64,000 nt of DNA. Source: Chitinophaga fulva (lineage in GTDB: Bacteria; Bacteroidota; Bacteroidia; Chitinophagales; Chitinophagaceae). The notes beneath the pieces are model-generated. The model worked only from the letters and a program-made list of their open reading frames with translations, made no database searches and had not been told where the DNA came from. Made by a program: the position numbers and the translations under genes. Positions within the stretch are counted from its first letter, which is position 1, and the number at the start of each line of letters is the position of its first letter. Positions 23,306-32,490 of this stretch are shown piece after piece. The stretch covers positions 908,485 to 972,484 of the forward strand of contig NZ_JABBGC010000004.1 in NCBI RefSeq assembly GCF_012927205.1. The letters run 5' to 3'.

Positions 23306-25543
23306 TTATTTCTTGGCAAGTTCTGATATTTTCTTTCGATCTCCTACCAGCCACACTACATCTTCCCATTCAAAAGCCATATCGGAAGGCGGGTTCAGGA
23401 TACGTTCGCTGCCACGGGCAATACCTACCACCAGCGCACTGGTTTTTTCCCTGATGCCGGAGCTGCGGATGGTCTGACCTTTCAGGCCATTGTGTTCGTC
23501 TACCACGATGCTGGTAAGCCCCACATTATCATCCGCCATATCGTCGCTTCTTTCCACCACGAGTGTGTTCACTACCCGGTTGAATTCTTCCAGCTGTGCT
23601 TCCGTACCGATCGCCACGATCACATCATTGGGGAATAGTTTTTCCTGCCGGGTGGGCGCATAAATGGTAACGTTGCCTCTTTTGATAGCGCCAACGTTGA
23701 TGCCATATTTTTCCCGCAGCTGCAAGTCTACCAGTGGGGTATCAATCAGCGATGACCATGGATTGATCTCTATTTCGGATACCTGTGCGTCCCAGGGGAG
23801 CAGATCGGCAGCCGCCTTTTTCTTAGCAGCAGCATCCGCTTCTTCACGGGCATTGAGGTTGGAGAGGAAACGGTGTTCAATACGACTGTAATATTTCTGT
23901 AACTGTTGCCTTAGTGCCAGCAACACTACTGCCATCACGATGGAGGTACCCAGCAGCGCCTGCCAGAAAGGGAAGAACTGGTTGAGCAGGAAACCTACCA
24001 GTAGCACAGCTATCACGTTGCGGATCACTTCCACTACCACCAGCGGGCCGCGGTTGTATTTGGAATCGAGCCACAGCGCTTTGTAAGCGATGCCCTGTAC
24101 CTTTTTGATGGTGAGCGCGGAAATAAACGGCGCCATCATAGCGATGGCCAATACCACCGCTATCAGTTTGGCCAGCAGCTGATTCTCTATATATTTCGTG
24201 ATGAAAGGGCCTACGTAGTAAGTGTTGAGCAGAATGATGGCGATCAGTACCACGCTGTTCAGGATGATCACTTTCAGGTAAGCGTTGAGCACAATGCGCC
24301 AGTCGCTTTCCGCCTGAAGGGTTTGGGAGCTGGCAGAGTAGCGGTTGAGCGCTATCAGCCATTTCTCAGGGATGATCTTCGACAACCAGTTGTACATGGG
24401 CGTAGAGAAACGGATCATGTACGGAGTGGTGAAAGTGGTGACGGCGGAAACGCCCACCGCTACCGGGAAGAGGAATTCGCTGGTTACCCCGAGGGTCACG
24501 CCCAGCGTGGCAATGATGAAGGCAAACTCGCCCACCTGCGCCATGCTCATGCCTACCTGCACGGCCTCTTTCAGCGGCCGGCCGGACAAGAGCGCACCTA
24601 CACCCGTACTGATGAATTTACCGAAAATAGTCAGCAAGGTAATCCACAGCACCGGCCAACGGTATTCGATGATCATCTCCGGATTGATCAGCATACCTAC
24701 AGATACAAAGAAAATAGCACCGAACAGGTCTTTTACCGGTTGTATGAGGTGTTCCACTTTTTCGGAAGAAGTAGTTTCTGCGATAATAGAGCCCATGATA
24801 AAGGCACCCAACTCTGCGGAGAAACCAACCTGTGTGGCCAGTATCACCATACCCAGACAGAGGGCTATGCTGAGAATGAGCAGCGTTTCGCTGTTCATGT
24901 ATTTCTCCATTTTTTTCAGGAAAGTGGGTAGCAGGAAAATGCCCGCCAGGAACCATACCGCCAGGAAAAACAGGAGTTTGGCGATGGTAAACAACATCTG
25001 GGAACCTTCAAACTGTTTGCTCACCGCCATAGTGGAAAGCAATACCATCAACAGGATCACCACAATATCTTCTATTACCAGTACCCCAAATACAATTTTG
25101 GTAAATGGTTTTTTCTTGATACCCAGTTCTTCAAAAGCCCGGATGATAATAGTGGTGGACGAGCTGGCGAGCAAACCGCCGAGAAACAGGCTGTCCATAG
25201 TACTCCAGCCCATCAGTTGACCGGTGAAATACCCGGCCACGGTGATGAAGGCTATTTCCGTAAAGGCGGTGATCGCCGCCGTGCCTCCTACACGCATCAG
25301 TTTTTTGAAACTGAATTCAAGGCCAAGGGAAAATAACAAAAAGATAACGCCTATCTCAGACCATATCTTAACACTCTCCCCATCACTGATAGAGGGGAAA
25401 AGATGAAAGTTAGGGCCCACGATAAAGCCGGCGATGATGTAACCCAATACCATGGGCTGTTTCAGCCGCCTGAATAATAAAGTAATAATACCTGCCGCTC
25501 CAAGAATCAATGCCAGGTCAATAATCAATTTCGGTAGATGCAT
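23306..25543 (-). CDS. CPA2-family cation:proton antiporter, Kef-like
   Basis: The protein has 745 residues. About 12 membrane helices of the Na+/H+ exchanger fold fill residues 1-390 (VLGYIIAGFIVGPN, FLLFSLGLEFSFKKL), then further membrane segments (about 420-545), and two TrkA_C-like domains at the C-terminus (about 595-745, with LFPNDVIVAIGT and FEWEDVVWLVGD). The usual NAD-binding TrkA_N/RCK_N domain of KefB/KefC is not seen. It should exchange K+ or Na+ for H+ at the inner membrane. It is convergent with acnA across a shared terminator. Confidence 0.88.
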   Translation of the reverse strand: MHLPKLIIDLALILGAAGIITLLFRRLKQPMVLGYIIAGFIVGPNFHLFPSISDGESVKIWSEIGVIFLLFSLGLEFSFKKLMRVGGTAAITAFTEIAFITVAGYFTGQLMGWSTMDSLFLGGLLASSSTTIIIRAFEELGIKKKPFTKIVFGVLVIEDIVVILLMVLLSTMAVSKQFEGSQMLFTIAKLLFFLAVWFLAGIFLLPTFLKKMEKYMNSETLLILSIALCLGMVILATQVGFSAELGAFIMGSIIAETTSSEKVEHLIQPVKDLFGAIFFVSVGMLINPEMIIEYRWPVLWITLLTIFGKFISTGVGALLSGRPLKEAVQVGMSMAQVGEFAFIIATLGVTLGVTSEFLFPVAVGVSAVTTFTTPYMIRFSTPMYNWLSKIIPEKWLIALNRYSASSQTLQAESDWRIVLNAYLKVIILNSVVLIAIILLNTYYVGPFITKYIENQLLAKLIAVVLAIAMMAPFISALTIKKVQGIAYKALWLDSKYNRGPLVVVEVIRNVIAVLLVGFLLNQFFPFWQALLGTSIVMAVVLLALRQQLQKYYSRIEHRFLSNLNAREEADAAAKKKAAADLLPWDAQVSEIEINPWSSLIDTPLVDLQLREKYGINVGAIKRGNVTIYAPTRQEKLFPNDVIVAIGTEAQLEEFNRVVNTLVVERSDDMADDNVGLTSIVVDEHNGLKGQTIRSSGIREKTSALVVGIARGSERILNPPSDMAFEWEDVVWLVGDRKKISELAKK

Positions 25544-25715
25544 ACAGTAAAAATCGATTTATAGATTGCGTAATGTAAGGTTATGTCAGCGCGTATAAAC
25601 GTGCCGGCATAATGTGTTAAAGCCAATTGTTGAATCGCTGAACTTCGCTAATATATTATTTTTTCAGGGGGTTGACAAGTGAAATGTTAAAGGGGAAATA
25701 CAGTGTGGATGATAG

Positions 25716-26570
25716 TTAGGATATGATCTTTAAATGAGTGATAAGGTCGTGAAAATATTGTGATGACCATATCTCCAGGACAGACGGATTTTTAATAAAC
25801 CGAATAATGTCCTCTCTTACCTTAGTGAAATCAACAGTATCAATTTTTTTCTGCAGTAATTTCCGGAGAGCCGCAGGTGTGATGTTTGCGTCCTGCCAGT
25901 CACCGCTATCCTGTGCCCGTAACAGAAAATGTTGCAGATTCAACGGGATTCCCTTTTTTATATACCATTCCAGGTCATACCAGTCGCGCCCCTTCACATT
26001 TTCTTTCCACTTGCGGAAAAGTAATGCATGCATTTTTCCCGCAAACAAATCGTTGATGGTAAAACATTTCACATAAAAAGAAAAAGGTCTTAACAGGAGT
26101 TTGTCTTCTGTATCAAAACCCAGTGGGGGTAGCGTATCTACTTCCAGTTTGATTTTTAGATGTGCTACCTCATCAAGGCCTTTTTGTGGGATGATTTCTT
26201 CCAGTATCAGTTCTTTCCACACCGTTTCTGATTTCAGAAAGGCTGATTCAATATGCGTTTGACGGGTTTTACTTTTTTCTTTGACAGATACCAGCATGCC
26301 CAGTGTCGCAAATTCCGTAACAAGAGCGTCCAGGTATTTGTCAAACGAAAAATCAGGATTTTTTTTCAGCAGGGAAAAGTCGAGGTCTTCTGAAAATCGG
26401 TCCAGCCCGTAGAATATCCTTAAAGCTGTTCCTCCATAGAAAGCCGCTTTCTCGAAAAAGCCCGCGCGTTGTAGTCCTGCGAGTGCTGTCTCCTGCATGA
26501 TCTCCCGTAAGGCCAGCAATGCCTCTCCTCTGTTAGCGGGTTGGTAGGAGTCGATCCATTCTTTGATCAT
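25716..26570 (-). CDS. AbiEii nucleotidyltransferase-type toxin
   Basis: The protein has 284 residues. The DNA polymerase-beta-like nucleotidyltransferase signature is YGGTALRIFYGLDRFSEDLDFSLL in type, with GGT-AL and DLD, followed by the AbiEii motif IND-LFAGKMHAL and GRDWYDLEWYI. AbiEii proteins are toxins of type IV toxin-antitoxin systems that act in abortive phage defence. The gene overlaps the upstream AbiEi gene by 4 nt (ATGA), the usual coupled order. No gene follows closely; the 172 nt to the antiporter start hold nothing I recognise. Confidence 0.88.
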   Translation of the reverse strand: MIKEWIDSYQPANRGEALLALREIMQETALAGLQRAGFFEKAAFYGGTALRIFYGLDRFSEDLDFSLLKKNPDFSFDKYLDALVTEFATLGMLVSVKEKSKTRQTHIESAFLKSETVWKELILEEIIPQKGLDEVAHLKIKLEVDTLPPLGFDTEDKLLLRPFSFYVKCFTINDLFAGKMHALLFRKWKENVKGRDWYDLEWYIKKGIPLNLQHFLLRAQDSGDWQDANITPAALRKLLQKKIDTVDFTKVREDIIRFIKNPSVLEIWSSQYFHDLITHLKIIS

Positions 26571-27205
26571 AAGCTTTTAATTGTTTTGATGACCATTTCC
26601 AGGCTTTTTTTCTTGGGTGCGCATCCTAACCATTCCTGCATGGTGTTTGTGTCCAATGCTGCCAGTACTTCCTCGTCGATACGGAGGTTTTCTACGAGAT
26701 ATTCCATCACCATTCGCCGGCTTCTGAGTATAATGCCCGCAGTGGTAACGATTTTATCTGACAAGGCTTTCTCCGGAGTGGCTACCAGCGCGTATTGGTT
26801 TTCATCCAGTTTCGCTTGTCTTATGCCATAGGCATAGTACGGAAAAGGAAGATGATAGTAGGCAAACCGGCCGGCCGGCGTATCAAATTCGTGGCTTGCC
26901 TTGGTTGTCATGGAAGATATCTCATATACCCGTTCCGGAATAAGTCCATGATAGGATAATGCAACATCCATAGAAACGTAGCTGGGCCCGTAAACATGAT
27001 TGGCTAGCAAAAAAGATTCCGGTTGCCGGAGTTTAAGGGCAGGGCCAGGCACATACAGACCCTTCTTTACCGGAACAAGCATCTGCTCCTGTAGCAGGGT
27101 GTGTATTTTGTCATTAGGTCGTTTATAGTCTTTAAGCAGAGACAGGAGCAGCTGATGCGTAAGCGGCTGGCCCTGAAAGGGGGTAATGGCCTGTATTACA
27201 TTCAT
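26567..27205 (-). CDS. AbiEi-type antitoxin/autorepressor
   Basis: The protein has 212 residues: an N-terminal winged helix (PLTHQLLLSLLKDYKRPNDKIHTLLQEQMLVPVKKGLYV in pattern) and a C-terminal domain (YVSMDVALSYHGLIPERVYEISS, ATPEKALSDKIV) typical of AbiEi. In characterised systems AbiEi binds inverted repeats in its own promoter and silences the toxin operon without contacting the toxin. Here two matching palindromes flank the promoter. The gene precedes and overlaps the AbiEii gene by 4 nt. Confidence 0.87.
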   Translation of the reverse strand: MNVIQAITPFQGQPLTHQLLLSLLKDYKRPNDKIHTLLQEQMLVPVKKGLYVPGPALKLRQPESFLLANHVYGPSYVSMDVALSYHGLIPERVYEISSMTTKASHEFDTPAGRFAYYHLPFPYYAYGIRQAKLDENQYALVATPEKALSDKIVTTAGIILRSRRMVMEYLVENLRIDEEVLAALDTNTMQEWLGCAPKKKSLEMVIKTIKSL

Positions 27206-27222
27206 CTGTCAATTTTTAATGA

Positions 27223-27247
27223 GATAATCGGATAATTTCCGATTATG
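27223..27247. promoter_or_regulatory. AbiE operator palindrome 1
   Basis: GATAATCGGA (27223-27232), a 5-nt spacer and TCCGATTATG (27238-27247) match in 9 of 10 positions. It lies just downstream of the -7 box on the minus strand, over the expected transcription start. Confidence 0.65.
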
Positions 27248-27252
27248 TCCTT

Positions 27253-27285
27253 CAAAATTAACAAAAAATATCTAAAGTTGTCAAA
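27253..27285 (-). promoter_or_regulatory. Promoter of the abiE operon
   Basis: On the minus strand TTTG (27285-27282) is separated by 21 nt from TAATTTTG (27260-27253), a full TAnnTTTG -7 box. The start of abiEi is 48 nt downstream of the -7 box. The two operator palindromes lie on either side. Confidence 0.65.
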
Positions 27286-27339
27286 AAATGGATAGATAAT
27301 CGAAAATATTCCGATTATCTCCTTAAAATTTGACAACTT
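27275..27339. repeat. Inverted repeat nested around operator 2, reaching the response-regulator stop codon
   Basis: AAGTTGTCAAA (27275-27285) and TTTGACAACTT (27329-27339) are exact reverse complements and enclose AbiE operator 2. The right arm includes the first two bases of the response-regulator stop triplet, and the left arm contains the -33 box of the abiE promoter. It may also act as a weak terminator for the upstream regulator gene. Confidence 0.5.
27295..27319. promoter_or_regulatory. AbiE operator palindrome 2
   Basis: GATAATCGAA (27295-27304), a 5-nt spacer and TCCGATTATC (27310-27319) have the same arm and spacer lengths as palindrome 1. Centre-to-centre distance is 72 bp, close to seven helical turns, so both would face the same side of the DNA. 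Confidence 0.65.
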
Positions 27340-28111
27340 ATTTTTTCCCAAGGTACTCGGAGGGCAGCATGCCAAACTGTTTCTGAAAATTGCGGCTGAA
27401 ATTATTCAACGATGCAAAGCCGGTCATTTCTGCGGCTTCATTGACTTTATAATACCCGCTGTCCAGTAGTGTGGCGGCTTTTTTCAGGCGGGTGAGGTTG
27501 ATCAGTTCATGCGGGGTAAGGTCGGAGATGACTTTTATTTTACGGTACAGGGTAGGGCGGCTCATATTCATTTTGTCGGCAAGTACTTCCACATCCAGGT
27601 TTACGTCTGTGAGGTGCTGAAGGATGATTTCATGCAGCTTGTCAAGGAAAGCTTCATCGGCGCGGGAGATGGCCATGCTGCGGATATGTACGGTGGGTTC
27701 GGCGGCGAAATGGTCCCGCACTTTTTGCCGGTTGCTAAGCAGACTGGCAATCTGTGCTTCCAGGTGGGCAGGTGAAAAAGGTTTTTCGATATAGGCGTCG
27801 GCGCCCAGTTCGAGGCCTTCGATCTTGGATTGCAGGTTATTGCGGGCGGTGAGCAGTATCACGGGGATATGGCTGTATTCCACGTCTGATTTGATCTGGC
27901 GGCACAGTTCAAATCCGTCCATCTCCGGCATCATTACATCACTAACGACCAGGTGGATGGCGCTGTCACGCAGTATCCGCAGGGCGGTGACGCCATCTTT
28001 TGCGGTAACGATGTGGTACTTGTCCTGCAGGTCATCAGCGATAAAATCAAGGATCTCCTGGTTATCGTCTACCAGCAGCAGCTGTGGCCGGGTTATGATA
28101 TGCTTTTCCAT
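27338..28111 (-). CDS. Response regulator with AraC-type output domain
   Basis: The protein has 257 residues: a receiver domain (about 8-125) with phospho-acceptor D58 (VVSDVMMPEMDG) and KPF Lys, then an AraC double helix-turn-helix (about 155-255, SRPTLYRKIKVISDLTPHEL and GFASLNNFSRNFQKQFG). This is exactly the C-terminal part of a Bacteroidota hybrid two-component system, but here it is a separate gene whose ATG overlaps the end of the sensor-kinase gene by 19 nt. It should activate the adjacent, divergent glycan-use operon. Confidence 0.9.
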   Translation of the reverse strand: MEKHIITRPQLLLVDDNQEILDFIADDLQDKYHIVTAKDGVTALRILRDSAIHLVVSDVMMPEMDGFELCRQIKSDVEYSHIPVILLTARNNLQSKIEGLELGADAYIEKPFSPAHLEAQIASLLSNRQKVRDHFAAEPTVHIRSMAISRADEAFLDKLHEIILQHLTDVNLDVEVLADKMNMSRPTLYRKIKVISDLTPHELINLTRLKKAATLLDSGYYKVNEAAEMTGFASLNNFSRNFQKQFGMLPSEYLGKK

Positions 28112-31100
28112 TTGCTGAGATTAAATTCTATTTCCTGGTGTATAGGTAATGTCAGTACGAATATATTCTGACGATTATTGGTGTATGATAGTTCCAGCGT
28201 GCCCTGATGCAGCTGGGCGAGTGAACGGGCGATGGACAAACCGAGCCCGGTGCCCGGCTGATTATCGGCGCTTTTGCCACGGAAGAACGGTTCAAATATT
28301 TTCTCCTTCATCTCGGCGGGAATGAGTGTACCATCGTTTTGAATGTGTATGGTGAAATGTTCCGCATCGGGACTGACGGGCAACAGCGCTATCAATACCT
28401 CTCTGGTAGCGTATTTGACGGCATTGCTGACCAGGTTGCTGATGATTTTGTTAAACGCTTCTATATCGATGTAAGCAAAAAACTCATTAACGGAAAGGAA
28501 TATACGGAACTGCAATTCTTTTTGTTCAGCAGCGGGAATGAACTGCAGGTGTATCTCCTGTAATAGTGCCGGGATACCGGCTTTGACAAAATTCAGTTTG
28601 TAACCGTTGATTTCTGTGCGTCGGAAATCGAGCAGTTGATTGGTGAGGTCCAGCAGCCGGTTGGTGTTGCGCTCCATGATCTGGAGGTTCTTCTGTACCT
28701 GCGGCACTTCTCCGGAGCGTTGTATCACCTTTTCCATCGGGCCTTTGATGAGTGTCAGCGGTGTGCGTATCTCATGGGCGATATGGGTGAAAAACTCAAT
28801 TTTAGCCTGGTACAGTTCTTTTTCTTTTTCATGTTCCAGCAGCTCCATGCGACGTTGCTGCTGCTGCCGGATACGCTGCCGGTAATGCCGGATGATAAAC
28901 CAGGTAAGGCTGCACAGGGTGACGAGATATAACGCATAAGCGGGATAGCTGGCCCAGAAAGGAGGCAGTATCCGGATGGTCAGTTGCCGCGGCGCAGTAG
29001 TCCACTGGCCGCTGTTATTGGCGGCTTTCACCAGGAAATGATACGTGCCGGGCGCCAGTTTGGTGAAGACGGCTTTGCGGTTCGTTTCCAGGTAAGTCCA
29101 GTCTTTATCCAGGCCTTCCATCTTGTAGGCGTAAGGCGTCGTCTCCGACGCACTGAAACGCAGGGCGGCGAAGTCGATGCTGAAAGACGACTGGTCATAG
29201 GCAAGCGTGATGGTATCTGTGTAGTTGATCGCTTTCGGTAAGGCAGGATTGCCGGGCAACAGTGGTTTGTTATACACCTGGAAACCGGTGAGGTATACCG
29301 GCGGTACGTAGCTATCAGCGGGCAGATTAGCAGGATTGAACCGTATCATGCCTTTTACGCTGCCGAAATACATAGTGCCGCAACTGTCTTTGTAGGCGGA
29401 GTTGTAGTTGAACTGATCGTTGAGCAGGCCGTTGGTTTTCGTATATACTTTGATGTTACCGTTACCGGAATTAAGATGTGCAAGCCCTTTGGAAGTGGTG
29501 ATCCACAGATCGTGCTGGTCATCTTCCAAAAGATTATACGTCATATTGCTCAATAACCCATTGTGGGTGGTATATCGTACAAAGCGGCCAGTGGCCTTGT
29601 CCAGCCGGCACAAGCCTCCTTCGGTGGTGAACCAGAGCTGATGACGGCTGTCTTCGAGGATATGGTCTACACGGTTGTTCGGCAGACTGGTACTGTCGGT
29701 ATTGCTGTACAGGGACACGCCTTTCTGGCCGGTACGCGGGTTGAAGTGGTGAAGTCCGTCGCGTGTAGTGCCTGCCCAGTAAGTGCCTTCGCTGTCCTGG
29801 TACACGCAGGTGTAAAAAAAGTAATCCGGCAGTTCTTTGATAAGGGCAAAGCCGTCACGATCGCGGAGGTAACGGTAAAGCCCCCTCGAAGTACAGAACA
29901 GGATATCGCCGTTGCGGTCCTGCGTGATGCTGTAGATGAAATTGCTGCGCAGGTCGTAGGGGCCGTTGCCGGCGGAGTAATGGCGAATGAATTTTCCATT
30001 GCGTACGTCCATAAGATCGAGGCCATGTTCGAAAGTGCCTATCCAGAGGGTATCACCCGTGACGAGCAGGCCATGCAGATTAGTATGCGACAGTCCGCCG
30101 CCGCCAGGCAAAGGCCTGATGCGGGTGATGTTTCCGCTGCGTATATCCATGCTGTTTAGTCCGCCATCTTCGGTGCCTATCCAGAGCCGGCCGTAGCGGT
30201 CCGCACAGATTTCCCGCACGGCATTGCCACCGAGGGCATTTTCACCGGTGCGGGGGAAAAATTTTTCAAAGGCAGTATAGGATTCCGTGAAATAATTAAT
30301 GCCACCGAAATAAGTGCCGGCCCATATACCATTTTCCCGGTCGCGGTACAACGTGTACACCGCATTGTCGGAGATGGAATAGGGATCATTATATTTTTTC
30401 CGCAGGTTGATATAACTGCTGTCAGCCGGATGATAGATGTAGATACCGCTTTCAGTGGCTATCCAGTATTCATCGGGGCCACGACGCAGAAAATCACGTA
30501 CATACGTGCCCGTGCCTTCCCCGGTACGGGTGAGCAGGTCCTGGTACGTATGCAACCGGGTATTAAACAGTTTGATGCCCTGTGTGGTGGTGCCAATGAG
30601 AATAGTATCAGGTCCGGTACCTGTCATTTTGGTGATCCAGGTGGAAGTGGGGGGAGGAGAGTGGTCGAACAGGGGATAAGCCGTAAACCGGTCTGTTTGC
30701 CTGTTATACCTGGCTATCTGCCCTTCGGGCGATGTCAGCCAGATGTTACCATCCGTGGCCCTGCATAAGTTGCTGGCCTGTGGATAATGCGCCGGAGCTG
30801 TCAGTTCACCGGTATGCGGATTGTAACGGTATAGTTTCAGGTCGTCGCTGAACCAGATGTTGCCGTCAAGGTCTTTGTCTATTGCGAGGATGATGCCGGG
30901 TTGCGCTTTGATGGAGGTGAACTGTTCGGTGGCGGGGTTATAGGCATACAGTCCTTTGTCCGTGCCGATATACAACAGGCCGTCGTTGTCTTCCCATATC
31001 ACCGATACATAGTTGCCGCCGATACTGCCCGGTTGCTGCGGGTCGTGGCGGAATACGCGGAACGTATAGCCGTCAAACCGGTTGAGCCCATCCTTGGTGC

Positions 31101-31293
31101 CAAACCACATGAATCCCTGCCTGTCCTGTAAAGAACAGATCACAGCATTGTTTGACAGCCCGTTCTCTACCTGATAATGTACAAAGTTGACAGACTGGCC
31201 GGATGCCGGGAAGCCGGCAAAAAGCAACAGGAAAATGACGATACCACGCAACTGCAAAGCATGAAAGGTTTTTATAAAGATAATAATATCCAT
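28093..31293 (-). CDS. Beta-propeller sensor histidine kinase of hybrid two-component type, lacking the fused receiver
   Basis: The protein has about 1066 residues. After a signal peptide (FPASGQS), two seven-bladed periplasmic propellers of Reg_prop repeats span about 35-700 (many W-G-T/W-I-G-T-G-LN motifs), then a Y_Y_Y domain, a membrane helix near 820, a HisKA domain with HEIRTPLTL and an ATPase with NLVSNAVKYA and GTGLGLSIA. It senses a glycan fragment in the periplasm. The frame opens at 31371; the ATG at 31293 is chosen because it directly precedes the signal peptide. The receiver-AraC part is the next gene, overlapping by 19 nt. Confidence 0.9.
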   Translation of the reverse strand: MDIIIFIKTFHALQLRGIVIFLLLFAGFPASGQSVNFVHYQVENGLSNNAVICSLQDRQGFMWFGTKDGLNRFDGYTFRVFRHDPQQPGSIGGNYVSVIWEDNDGLLYIGTDKGLYAYNPATEQFTSIKAQPGIILAIDKDLDGNIWFSDDLKLYRYNPHTGELTAPAHYPQASNLCRATDGNIWLTSPEGQIARYNRQTDRFTAYPLFDHSPPPTSTWITKMTGTGPDTILIGTTTQGIKLFNTRLHTYQDLLTRTGEGTGTYVRDFLRRGPDEYWIATESGIYIYHPADSSYINLRKKYNDPYSISDNAVYTLYRDRENGIWAGTYFGGINYFTESYTAFEKFFPRTGENALGGNAVREICADRYGRLWIGTEDGGLNSMDIRSGNITRIRPLPGGGGLSHTNLHGLLVTGDTLWIGTFEHGLDLMDVRNGKFIRHYSAGNGPYDLRSNFIYSITQDRNGDILFCTSRGLYRYLRDRDGFALIKELPDYFFYTCVYQDSEGTYWAGTTRDGLHHFNPRTGQKGVSLYSNTDSTSLPNNRVDHILEDSRHQLWFTTEGGLCRLDKATGRFVRYTTHNGLLSNMTYNLLEDDQHDLWITTSKGLAHLNSGNGNIKVYTKTNGLLNDQFNYNSAYKDSCGTMYFGSVKGMIRFNPANLPADSYVPPVYLTGFQVYNKPLLPGNPALPKAINYTDTITLAYDQSSFSIDFAALRFSASETTPYAYKMEGLDKDWTYLETNRKAVFTKLAPGTYHFLVKAANNSGQWTTAPRQLTIRILPPFWASYPAYALYLVTLCSLTWFIIRHYRQRIRQQQQRRMELLEHEKEKELYQAKIEFFTHIAHEIRTPLTLIKGPMEKVIQRSGEVPQVQKNLQIMERNTNRLLDLTNQLLDFRRTEINGYKLNFVKAGIPALLQEIHLQFIPAAEQKELQFRIFLSVNEFFAYIDIEAFNKIISNLVSNAVKYATREVLIALLPVSPDAEHFTIHIQNDGTLIPAEMKEKIFEPFFRGKSADNQPGTGLGLSIARSLAQLHQGTLELSYTNNRQNIFVLTLPIHQEIEFNLSKWKSIS

Positions 31294-31400
31294 TCCGATT
31301 GAGGAATCAAGGTCTGCCATCAAAAATGAGACGATTTGTAAAAAGATTGAGACGAAAAGGCGTACTATCAAGCCGGGTATTCTTTTTCTTTGGAAAATAT

Positions 31401-31425
31401 TTTAAGTGTTTTTTATACACTTAAA
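31401..31425. promoter_or_regulatory. Inverted repeat between the sensor kinase and GH43 genes
   Basis: TTTAAGTGT (31401-31409) and ACACTTAAA (31417-31425) are a perfect 9-bp inverted repeat with a 7-nt spacer. The position, just upstream of the first glycosidase gene and in a divergent gap, fits a binding site for the AraC-type response regulator, though a leader hairpin is also possible. Confidence 0.45.
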
Positions 31426-31443
31426 TCGATCAAAATCTATGTT

Positions 31444-32466
31444 ATGAAAGGCGGATACCTGGTGCCCTTATATCTTTTACTAACGATGACCGGCTTTTGC
31501 CAGCCGGTAAAGCCGGACACAGCCGCAACATTCACCAATCCGTTGCTGCAAAGCGGTCCCGATCCCTGGGTGATACAGGATGGGGGCGTATACTATTACA
31601 TGGCGACTACCGGACATAATATCACACTCCGTAAAACAAGGGCCATGTCGGCCTTGGCTGCTGCACCTGCCACCGTGGTATGGACACCGCCGGCCAAAGG
31701 GCCGAATGCGCGTGATATATGGGCGCCGGAACTGCATCGCCTCGATGGTAAATGGTATCTCTATTATACCGCCGGTTCGTCAGACAGCATACATCCGCAA
31801 CATACTTTCGTGCTGGAAAATACAGCAGCAGACCCTACTACCGGCACCTGGGTCAACAAAGGACAAATCCGCGATACTGCCGCTGACCACTTCGCGATCG
31901 ACGGTACCATATTTTCGTACAAGGGACAACGTTATTTCATCTGGAGCGGGCATAATGGCAAAGACAATGTGCAACGGCTTTACATCGCCCGTATGAAAAA
32001 TCCGTGGACACTGGCCACCCGTCGCGTGGAAATCGCTGCACCCCGGTATGCATGGGAGAAAAACGGCATCAACGAAGGACCGGAAATACTGCTCAACAGA
32101 CAACAGGACGTATTCCTCGTATTCTCCGTCAGCGGTTGCTGGACAGACGATTACGCCCTCGGACTGATGCGCCTCAAAAAGAATGCAGACCCGATGGTAG
32201 CGGCCAACTGGACCAAAATGCCGGAACCCATTCTCACAGGTAAACCGGAAAACGGCGCTTTCTCCCCGGGACATAACGGCTTCTTTACATCAGTCAACGG
32301 TAAAGAGGACTGGATCATCTACCACGCTAATTCCCGCGCGGGACAAGGCTGCGGCGGTCAGCGTAATCCCCGGATGCAACGCCTGACATGGGACCGCAAC
32401 GGCCTGCCGGTGATCGGTGGACCGGTAAAAATAGGAGAGCCACAACACAAACCCGCAGGAGAATAA
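31444..32466 (+). CDS. Secreted GH43-family glycosidase (arabinosidase type)
   Basis: The protein has 340 residues from the ATG at 31444, which opens a signal peptide ending near GFCQP. The five-bladed propeller of GH43 is indicated by the catalytic triad: D40 in SGPDPWVIQ, D153 in AIDGTIF and E211 in NEGPEIL. GH43 enzymes of this kind release alpha-L-arabinofuranose or cleave xylosides with inversion. It is the first gene of the degradative operon opposite the sensor kinase and is followed 24 nt later by the GH2 gene. Confidence 0.87.
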   Translation: MKGGYLVPLYLLLTMTGFCQPVKPDTAATFTNPLLQSGPDPWVIQDGGVYYYMATTGHNITLRKTRAMSALAAAPATVVWTPPAKGPNARDIWAPELHRLDGKWYLYYTAGSSDSIHPQHTFVLENTAADPTTGTWVNKGQIRDTAADHFAIDGTIFSYKGQRYFIWSGHNGKDNVQRLYIARMKNPWTLATRRVEIAAPRYAWEKNGINEGPEILLNRQQDVFLVFSVSGCWTDDYALGLMRLKKNADPMVAANWTKMPEPILTGKPENGAFSPGHNGFFTSVNGKEDWIIYHANSRAGQGCGGQRNPRMQRLTWDRNGLPVIGGPVKIGEPQHKPAGE

Positions 32467-32490
32467 TCATCATTTGACAATTGACAACGT

